A DNA stretch of 64,000 nucleotides from Bimastos eiseni (Eukaryota > Annelida > Clitellata > Crassiclitellata > Lumbricidae): the NCBI GenBank assembly GCA_959347315.1, contig OY365806.1, positions 25,243,400-25,307,399 of the forward strand, in the 5' to 3' direction. The translations under genes and the position numbers were made by a program. Within the stretch, counting starts at the first letter, position 1. Each line of letters opens with the position of its first letter. The notes under the pieces were generated by a model that saw only the letters and a list, made by a program, of their open reading frames with translations, ran no database searches and was not told the origin of the DNA. Shown here piece after piece: positions 57,401 through 64,000 of this stretch.

Positions 57401-60400
57401 CCAAAAGTGAACATAAAACAGATTTCGCACGTTGATTTCGCTCGGTATTAACACGCAGAGCGACACACCAATATGTCTCAATGATGATGATGATGACGAT
57501 GACGACGATGATGATGGGCGTCCGCAGAGATTCCCTCTCCGAAGTCACTGGAGCAACTTCATCCAGTTTCCCTTCCTTCCCGTTTTTAACTCCCATAATT
57601 TTTGTAAATTACTCTAACAATCTCCTCCCCATATTTCTTCTTGAATGGAGCATTTGCTCTTAGGTATACATGGCGTAGGCCTATAATCTTCTGACAGGCC
57701 CATAGCCGAAGGTCAAAGTAAAGACGAAGCAGAGCCCACCCCTGAACTCTTCCGGACCTCTGCCCAGCCTTACCGTTCTCTCCAATTCCATATTCTAGCC
57801 TTCCAACCCTCTCTCCCCCTACCTTCCTCATTCCGCTCACACCTTATTCCCTGCCTGGATAATCTATAAAACATTGGGGCGCATAGCTGAGGAACCGTGT
57901 TCGAAACCCGTATCCCCGGTAAGGTTGACCAGACTTTCTTTTGCTAGGAGGCGAAGTTGGTTAAATTAGATGTAGACTTGTAATATTATTATTGCGTTAT
58001 GGTCGTCCTGTATGTGACAGTTAACAACGACGTCGTTAGATGGCGGCACATGGTAACAATTGATTACATAGGCTCAGATGGGAAACAGAGTTATTTTTTA
58101 TTCTATTAGGCTGTAATGACATATGACTTACTTATAAATTGCATCATATTGTATACTTTCATATTTCGAAGTAATTTTACTGTGAATGACCGAATTAAAT
58201 AGTTTTTACCGTTAGTGAGATTTCTCACTGAAAACTTCTTTTTAGATGCCCAGACACGCTGTAAAAGACCGTTGGATACTACGTCGTTATCGTTTCTCAG
58301 ACATTTGGCTAAGTTCAAAGCGTTTACTTGTCAGCTTAATACCTGATACGCACATTAACCACGGTTGCGTTACGCGGATGTTACTGGCTCTCGGCCTAGG
58401 CTGGTGATCCGATAATCCCTGATCCGCTCTCCCTGGTTTTAGTACGTTGTTGGCGTTGAGATGTTGGGGAGAAGCAATGGTATCCTCTGGCTTCTCATAC
58501 TCCCCCACTGAGGGAGAAATTCAAAACAAAAATAAAACAGCCTAGGCCTACTACGTTTCGGGCGTGCTGGTTCGTAACATTCCCTTCTAGGGAATCTCTA
58601 CAAAATGGGTACTCGGCTGTTTGCTAGGGTGCTCAAAGGGAGAAAGGCTAGAAGTTGAATGAAAACCTCCGATCAGCCAAAAAACACAAGTTATTACAAA
58701 GCAGAAGCTTGACAGGTAGTGTTAGACCGTAAGGCAGTGCTGTCCAACATGCGAAAAGCATGCGGCCAGTAGGTGGATTTTAAGTGGCCCGCTCAAGCTT
58801 GCAGAATTAGCAAATTTTAAAAAGGAAGTAAAGACAAGTCAATTGCCTATTTTTATACTTGGCTCATCAACATGATGATAATCAGCATTTTCATTATGTC
58901 ATTATCATGGCTATCCTCAAAAATAATCACCGTAAACATCGTCGTCGTACCTAGTTTATTTTTTTACGGGCGGTATATCACCAGTTTGCATTGCTACATT
59001 CACATGGTAGGCCTATAGAGCTGATCCGATTTCAGACCAAATGTCAGGTTCCCCATTAAATTTTAACCGCGCTTCGTAGGTTGTTCTAGTACGATGGTGC
59101 AGTAGACCCCCGATTTACGCCCTAGAAACAAACACATTCCATAGTACTCAGAAATTTGCGAAACAAAATAGGTCATGATGATGTTCATGACATTAGGATG
59201 CCAAATCTGTAGAACTATTGACTATCTGGAGAAATAAAAAAAGTTTCTGAGTTCCCCGAATTTCCGGGGTTTTCGGGTTCCCCGATTCCCGATTAACCAA
59301 TTAACAGCGGGGGACGTGATGGCAGTAGTAGCGGAAGTTGTGGAAGCAGTGGGGGAAGTAGTGGTGGATGTAGTCATAGACTCATGTTAAACCATCAAAC
59401 CATTCAGCTTTCCATCCACCCACCAATATCCATTCACCCACCCATATCCATACACCAACCCATCCACCCACCCTCCAACCCATCAATTCATCTGACCTTT
59501 CGGATGAAGGCCATTCGAATCTTTTTGTCTGAAAATGAGCTTCCTGCCCAGTTGTCTGGGTTATTGTCTCCCACCTCGGCCACGTGGTCTGGACCTTTGT
59601 CTCCATTGACTCCGTCAATTGAGGTCGATCCAACGGTGCCCGGATCTTGAGGCGCCAACTGGTACGCTACACACGCATACACGTATACGCGAGTACACAT
59701 ACATATTATATTTTATTCTTGCCTGCAATGCTTACACGAGTACGGTAGTAGCCTACCACTCCATTTAAGGTAGCTGTGTAGGACAACGGACCAGAGGTTT
59801 AAATTCTTTTAATTAAGCAATCGCTGATTTTTGCTGGTTTCATCAAAGTAGCTAATTGGGTCATGTTACGTATACGTAGCTAATCAGTCCAATTATGCAG
59901 CTTTCCGGCTAGTTGGCATATTAAAGCCGTGAATAGCTTATTGTCAGGTTCGATACAATAATTTATATTATGTCCAAGTAGGGCATATATGTGTGCACTA
60001 TTTCGACAACAGACACAGCACTACTAATATTTTCATAGTTGGTTTTGTACGGCTAGGGTTTTTGCGCTAGCAGAAACCATTCTTAATGGTGAGTTCAACA
60101 CCTATGGTCCCTTATAGTATTAACTAACAGTCATGTTGTGGATGAGTATTGTATTGGTAATGATATACCGTCACTCATCTGACCCTAAACTCTGATCATT
60201 CAAACGGTAGTATACCAACCTGCCATTTTCCTGTTGAACGCTATCGCCTCTAAATATCTTTCTCTTTGGCACTGTGAGTTTCCTTTGTTTTTGGCGATCG
60301 TATTTTAGTCCACAAGTGACAAATTTACCTGATCTCAAATCTATTGCCTTCGGCCTGTGCCTAAACACTTACGATCACAGGTAGCCGAGCATTTACCAAG

Positions 60401-62512
60401 GGATAACACGCTTCGTAATCATGTTATGTAACCTCCCAATACCTTAGCGTCACATTAATTGGACCGACTAAATATCTAAACAGTCATGATTCAGCTGACT
60501 AAAAGCTTGAAGCCTTCTTACGATCTAGTCATAGAAACCGATGCCATTACGAAAATCGTAATCATGGCGTCACCAAGACGGGCGAATATCCGGTTAAAAG
60601 TTCAGCTGCGCATCCGGTTTCAAAAACTGCGTGCTCGTTTGTAGAGACACTTGAGAGACAGAGAGGGGCTGATAAGAGAAGAGCAGCGATCGTTGGTCGC
60701 TGATAAGGTATACATTAACCGCCTGATGATAGGATAAGAAATGACGTATGCAACAGATAAGAATTGTAAATAAGTGCGAGTGGGAGATGTCCGTGTTTTT
60801 GCCACGGCGTTGACAGTTCAAATCCCATTAATATAATGGGAACTGACCACATTGATTTGATACCTGGCTAAATTTATACCAAAGCAATATCTGATTCATT
60901 TGTTCCTGACTCATTTTAATATCAAATCACATTATTGCAACCATTAGGTTGGACAAATGAAGTCAGTTGGCATTCTGTCAACATCAAGATTCATGACTGT
61001 TGTTTCCAGACAATATATCTACTTCTAAAAGTAAGCCTGCGCATGTAGGCCTATGTATGTAGGCCTATGTATTCATGTATTGTGTGTAGGATACATAGGG
61101 AACAGATGTAGCTCCCGAGAGAAGCCGCTAAACCCTTGAGGCCTACCGCAGAGAACGCACGGTTTTGTATAGCTGCTGTCAGAGGAAACGAGCCGGCAAG
61201 AACCCCCTCTTAGCAGAGCGAAAGACTATGAAGGGAAAGGCCAGGTAGACATAGTCAGACCAGATAGACAACGCTGTCGGTCAGGATCCAATGCAGAACC
61301 TCCAATACATACATATATATATATATATCTTCAATGTAACATAATCATATTTTGCTGATAAAAGCATGCATCAGCTAGCAATCAAGACAGCACAACCAGC
61401 AGCGATCAAGCCGTGCCATAGTGAAGGCCAGAATACGAATGGACCAGAGTAGCTGCAGCGCTGGTCGTTAGCGAAAGTGAGAGGTTATTGAGCTGACGCC
61501 GTTGGCAATAACATTCGCATTAGTGACTAAGGTATGTATGTATATAATTACATATAGGCCTATAAGCAGAGTTGTTCATGGGTCCAATTTTCGTGATCCG
61601 AACCGATTCATTTAAAATGGACCCGACCCGAACCGACTTCTAAAGTAAAATATAATCTGACCCTACCCGTTCCGACCCATGACGTACAAGACAACACCCA
61701 ATTCGTAACCGATTCGCCGTTAGTGCTAATTTCACTAATATTAGTTATCGTCAAATTCAAATGTCGTAAAAACGCAGCACATTCAGATCGCCATATATGA
61801 TCATAATGTTGATTTTGTGAGGATGCATCAGGGAAGATACCCTTCGTGTATTCCATCTATTTCGACCTAAACTTACATTCCCCATAAATATATGCAAAAG
61901 AATTTAGGATATTATTGGGTGGGTAAGAGTCCGGTACGCATGTTCCAACGTTGCCTCCTCAGCTAACTCACACGCTTGTAATAAATCCGCTGACCTTTTG
62001 TTATTGATAAATTCATGAGAGATTATTCCATGCGACATCTTGAGTCGAGTTCGGTGTAAAAATGAGCAAATCCGGTGTTTCCCTACGTTTTCGCCGTGTT
62101 CAATTTATTTGATTGTAACTGTTTAACATTATGAATAGCACTGAATTGAAAATTATGCTCTGCAAAAAATTCGTGGGTCGAAATGGATCCGGGATTGGAA
62201 CCCGACCCAAGCCGACCCGCCAGATCTTGACCCGATCCGCCTAATCAACAGATATTCATGACCCGACCCGGCTCGGCACGTCTCAACTTGCGGGTCGACC
62301 CGACCGTGGCCAACTCTGCCTATAAGTATGAATGCATATGCGTATCCGTAGTTCCGTAACCTACATTAATAAAGCGTAGTTGGTTGCAGCTTACTCTGTG
62401 GCTGGTAGTAAGACTGGTTGTATTGCTGATACGGATTGGGAGGTGGCGCAGATGGATGTACCTTGGACGAAATCCAGTCGTCATTCTGTGGAGGAGAATT
62501 ATGGGAAGTCAT
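42422..62512 (-). CDS. lifeguard/TMBIM-family membrane protein, gene 2 (complete, 10 coding exons)
   Basis: Coding exons on the minus strand: 62512-62395, 59666-59497, 50676-50612, 48811-48758, 47994-47904, 47195-47158, 45701-45614, 44658-44545, 44145-44098, 42568-42422. Sum 933 bases, 310 residues, continuous phase. The N-terminus (96 residues) is Pro/Tyr/Gln-rich (APPPNPYQQYNQSYYQPQ). The membrane domain carries RMAFIRK|VYLILMVQLT, WFYYVSYGVFVVTLILLVCV, TMAMTYMTATIS, GITAAVCLAISLFAIQTK, DFTACAGVIYALF, VMNCVYGGLAALVFSL, LDTQMVVGG and YISGALQLYLDIVYLF. Both family aspartates are kept. Every internal junction has the same phase as in gene 1. Exon 4 is 6 bases shorter than in gene 1. The second coding intron is almost 9 kb and holds two LINEs. 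Same cellular role expected as gene 1. Confidence 0.9.
42985..43270. repeat. dispersed repeat family R, copy in intron of gene 2
   Basis: It contains AATCGAAAGCCAAGAGGAGG then GAACCAGCTTATTCACGAG, and further on TTGGTCGAGGATTGGAAGG. The latter motif recurs at 44,830-44,850. Confidence 0.6.
44815..44885. repeat. dispersed repeat family R, fragment
   Basis: TTGGTCGAGGAAAGGAAGG then TGGACGATCAAATGAGTC parallels the right part of the copy at 43,170-43,230. Confidence 0.45.
45190..45275. repeat. possible hAT-like terminus (one end only)
   Basis: On the reverse strand it reads CAGGGGTGTAACAAGCGGGG then GCAGGGGGCACTGCCCCC, in the style of hAT ends. No partner end with an 8-bp duplication was found. 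Confidence 0.3.
45785..46067. mobile_element. hAT-type MITE, 283 bp, 8-bp target duplication
   Basis: The left end is CAGTGCCTTTTTTCTGCC and the reversed right end is CAGTGCCTTCTATCTAG. The flanks CAATTAAC are exact at 45,777-45,784 and 46,068-46,075. It is non-coding, in an intron of lifeguard gene 2, 84 bases from an exon. Confidence 0.88.
46076..47157. other. intron of gene 2; one unassigned + strand frame
   Basis: 46,396-46,659 (87 codons) and the block 46,787-46,963 are open on the + strand. The second follows a good acceptor-like ttttcag and has coding-like composition. Neither shows a motif I recognise. Confidence 0.35.
49080..50060 (+). mobile_element. possible LINE C-terminal remnant split by a MITE
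   Basis: The + strand around 49,080-49,380 reads PYNRQDPLVDRHNLSFIV then SVWNGLPTANARL, which has the SxWNxLP signature common near RT C-termini. Compatible sequence appears to continue after the MITE (49,846-50,020). It is decayed, with a stop, and the assignment is tentative. Confidence 0.35.
49381..49843. mobile_element. TIR element (MITE family B), 463 bp, TA-flanked
   Basis: The left end is GGGCCCATCCATATATTACG then TACGC. The reversed right end is GGGGCTGCCCATATATTACG then TACGC. TA lies at 49,379-49,380 and 49,844-49,845. The end design (GGG...CCAT...TACGT) resembles family A, so the two may be relatives. It is non-coding, in an intron of lifeguard gene 2. Confidence 0.82.
50320..50400. 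repeat. dispersed repeat family R, copy
   Basis: It contains AAGGCGCCACTCGAAAGCCA then AGCGTGGGGCAGCAACTTAT and TCACAAGCGCTTA. Confidence 0.55.
50816..50899. repeat. (TAA)n passing into (TTA)n, left flank of a LINE
   Basis: About 14 ATA/TAA units followed by about 15 TTA units. The two halves are complementary and could form a cruciform. Confidence 0.95.
50900..54284 (+). mobile_element. non-LTR retrotransposon with C-terminal restriction-like endonuclease, inactive
   Basis: The element starts right after the TTA run and ends in A-rich DNA leading into another TAA/TTA array. Bases 51,514-54,201 are one frame broken only by a TAA at 52,039-52,041. The longest piece (52,066-54,201, 711 codons) has RT motifs AGGPDGIRPQHL, VIVKIDFSNEFNSL (motif A), QQGDPLGPLLFC (motif B) and FLDVLSLGG where FLDD is expected. 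It then has a Cys/His knuckle CPCGSRVTADGSHGLSC and KRPDGLTLIPW...WDAT. The RPD followed about 13 residues later by D fits the restriction-like endonuclease of R2/R4/Dong/Hero-type elements. It lies antisense in an intron of lifeguard gene 2. Loss of the second catalytic Asp and the stop make it inactive. Confidence 0.8.
54285..54590. repeat. TAA/TTA, GTA, GAT and ATGT microsatellite cluster
   Basis: Several adjoining arrays: (TAA)n/(TTA)n to about 54,415, (GTA)n to about 54,470, GTA/AAT mix to 54,525, GAT to 54,545, then ATGT to 54,580. The 3' ends of two oppositely oriented LINEs meet here. Confidence 0.95.
54591..57300 (-). mobile_element. CR1-like LINE (APE endonuclease plus RT), inactive with internal deletion
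   Basis: Minus strand in order: endonuclease start (GTWNVGSFGNKST, about 57,110; LVAVETWHQSA, about 57,050), VVNGDLNIHT (about 56,700), GHLDLVITR (about 56,570), CISDPDLLVYH (about 56,510, where SDH is expected), RT start (CKLDPIPTFHLKEF, IKNYRPISNLTF, 55,937-55,560), then directly HQYADDSQLYL (55,510) and the C-terminal RT (LNPDKTELFWLG, LGVLLDEDLSLEEHVS) down to 54,716. The RT middle, with motifs A and B, is missing. A (CATA)n-like tail follows at 54,580. It lies on the same strand as lifeguard gene 2, in the same intron. Confidence 0.82.
57301..59496. other. intron of gene 2, unassigned
   Basis: It holds a short GAT run (57,480-57,516), a tRNA-like B box alone near 57,905, an unrecognised block with a clean minus-strand frame at 58,287-58,508, and a hAT-like terminus (CAGTGCTGTCCAACATGCG, 58,736) without a partner. 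CATC-type repeats at 59,400-59,470 precede exon 2. Confidence 0.45.
59667..61566. other. first coding intron of gene 2, left part, nothing firm
   Basis: No gene was recognised. A B-box-like GTTCAAATCCC near 60,816 has no A box in position. A short (TA)n lies at 61,315-61,328. Confidence 0.4.
61567..62318. mobile_element. hAT-type element, 752 bp, 8-bp target duplication
   Basis: The left end is CAGAGTTGTTCATGGGTCC and the reversed right end is CAGAGTTGGCCACGGTCGGG. The target duplication CCTATAAG is exact at 61,559-61,566 and 62,319-62,326. Subterminal regions are filled with GACCCGACCC / CCGAACCGAC motifs on both sides, likely transposase-binding repeats (inference). It is non-coding, with its right end 76 bases from the first coding exon of lifeguard gene 2. 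Confidence 0.88.
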
Positions 62513-63825
62513 GACGTAACGATGAGACCAGTCGCCTTAACCGAGTTCAGACTCACGCTGTCAATTAGCAGATACGGAGTCGATCAAGAAAAATATCGTT
62601 AAGCATAAATAAACCATTTAATTCATTGAGTGATTAACTGATTAAGAGATTTAAGAATCAAACAATCAGTCACTCAATCAACAGTTCTTTCTGGCAGTCA
62701 GTGAGCAGTTGGTCTTGTAATAAATAAATAAATAATTAACTCACTCATCCGATCAATGAACAATGAATCTCAGTGAAACAATAAAGAAATCAGAAACCGC
62801 TTTTGTTTGTTTAGACATCTGTTTAATGACATCTCATGACAACATCGGCTGCTGACGTCATTTGTAGCCGCTCATAACCTTGTCTGCGATTTAATGATTT
62901 ACGCCCTTACCAGGATTGGTTCCTGGTTACGAGAATGCGTCTATTCCGGGCTCCCTCTAGGCGCATTGGGCAGCTCGAATGCCGGCTGCGTGCAGCCTTC
63001 GGCTTGGGGTAATGCCTGTTGACCATTTCGCCTCTTAGTCTATAGACCTACCAATGATACCTGATGCAGGGCCTACTTCACTGGCTGTCATTTCCTTTCA
63101 CAACGCCTTGTATTGATCCTTCGTTGTTGTGCTTGCGATGAACTAGGCCTAACCAAACGTTACAACTTAAACCGCTGGCGAAGGAAGCGCCCTTGTAGCG
63201 GCATGGCTGTGTTACGGCGCTTTAGAAATTGTTCGTTTAAATAATAATAATAATACCCGTTATAGAATATGTCCGCAGTCCATCCCTGCGGAAGTCCTAT
63301 TATCCTGTTTCAGTTCGTCGCATAAATCTTCTCTTGGCACCGGAGGAAATCGCTTGTACATGTACTCCCAGCATTACAACGCAGCCGTTGGGTCATCTCA
63401 AGAGATGTCTTAATTTAAGTACCTCCCCGGACAAAACCCCCGGACAAAACCCCCACTGGACAAACAAGGTTTAGGCAGGACATTAAACCCTCTGACAAGA
63501 ACCCCCCTCTTGCCCGACCTAGCATCTGTAACATAATTTCTTAGACGACCTATTTACAGCTCTGTAACTTAATTATACGCCCTACCATAATAACTGACAC
63601 CACTACCAAAGTCTGTACAACATTACAAGTGACGCTCGGTACGATTATTAGTCTAACTTATAGTATTCTTAGTAAGAAGTCGCGTCACGGATAACACACA
63701 CATACGCTCTCCATAAACTCACTTAACCTGACGCGTCTGAAGAAGCCGTGTCACAGGTGACTCATGTGCGTTCTGTATCAACTCCGCCTCCAAAAACTAA
63801 CAAAGATGAAAGCATTGCAATCTTA
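62513..63825. other. upstream region of lifeguard gene 2, nothing firm
   Basis: It should hold the 5' UTR and promoter of gene 2. No clear TATA box or UTR splice site was assigned. A TGAC/TGAT-poor simple stretch at 62,620-62,760 and a short AAT run at 63,241-63,254 are the only features seen. Confidence 0.4.
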
Positions 63826-64000
63826 ACATTTTTACAGCGCCCACAAAAGCGAGGTCGCGGGAACCAGCTTATTCACAGGCGCTTAATCAAAATAGAATCG
63901 AAAGGCAGAGGTTAAAAATCCAGAAAGTCATGGCAGACAGGCAGACGGCTAAGGTGGATAGTGTTTGGAGTTGAAAGTGCGAGGGAGAGAGGAGGAAGAG
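63826..64000. repeat. dispersed repeat family R, copy running off the window
   Basis: ACAGCGCCCACAAAAGCGAG then CGCGGGAACCAGCTTATTCA, followed by AGGCAGAGGTTAAAAATCCA and AAGGTGGATAGTGTTTGGAG, in the same order as at 23,940-24,050. Confidence 0.65.

Noticed and set aside
57875..57930. tRNA-like sequence with TTCGAAACCC
   Set aside because: The A-box-like word lies only about 15 bases from the B-box-like word, too close for a tRNA or an intact SINE head.
60780..60840. tRNA gene or SINE
   Set aside because: A B-box-like GTTCAAATCCC is present but no A box lies at the right distance and no cloverleaf arms can be drawn.
62384..62602. 72-codon + strand frame
   Set aside because: Antisense to coding exon 1 of lifeguard gene 2, which joins exon 2 in phase with a consensus donor.
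1..64000. LTR retrotransposon or retrovirus
   Set aside because: No long terminal repeats, gag zinc knuckle or integrase core were seen. All RTs here are of the non-LTR kind.

Overview
This window is eukaryotic, from an animal. It carries spliced genes with GT-AG introns of conserved phase, animal-type domains (CUB, Sushi, lifeguard/TMBIM), and many non-LTR retrotransposons, hAT-type elements, microsatellites and one 200-base assembly gap. The species cannot be fixed from sequence alone. Frequent TAGGCCTA-like words, a tRNA-derived SINE and a Polinton remnant would suit a marine invertebrate, but that is an impression.

Layout. 1-8,740: a decayed Polinton/Maverick (adintovirus-like) element. 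Rightward genes run to 3,934 (including a DUF8207-like protein, a capsid-type protein and a NUMOD1-like protein). Leftward genes run from 8,737 to 4,301 (protein-primed type B DNA polymerase, then a protease-start/carbohydrate-binding-domain chimera). 8,740-11,218: simple repeats and a perfect hairpin. 11,219-22,837 (+): the 3' part of a host gene for a CUB-Sushi-transmembrane protein with a long Pro/His-rich cytoplasmic tail. Its introns hold a LINE, long polypyrimidine tracts and a 686-bp sequence duplicated on either side of the N gap. 22,838-30,850: intergenic; a tRNA-type SINE lies just upstream in the last intron, and here there is a LINE 3' region and a second LINE split by a nest of three DNA transposons. 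30,852-37,980 (-): a complete lifeguard-family gene (10 coding exons, 363 codons plus stop by hand count). 38,000-42,420: intergenic, with a hAT element. 42,422-62,512 (-): a second lifeguard-family gene (10 coding exons, 310 codons plus stop) in tandem with the first, with the same splice phases throughout and long introns loaded with transposons. 62,513-64,000: no gene seen.

How it fits together. The two lifeguard genes are a head-to-tail duplicate pair. Their membrane-domain exons correspond one to one, while their Pro/Tyr-rich cytosolic N-termini have diverged. The CUB-Sushi gene is unrelated and on the opposite strand. The remainder is mobile DNA. Insertions are dated relative to one another by nesting, by 8-bp target duplications at four hAT-type elements, and by LINEs sitting inside trinucleotide microsatellites.

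All exon boundaries were read by eye from splice consensus and phase agreement. No database search was possible, so family names rest on recognised motifs.
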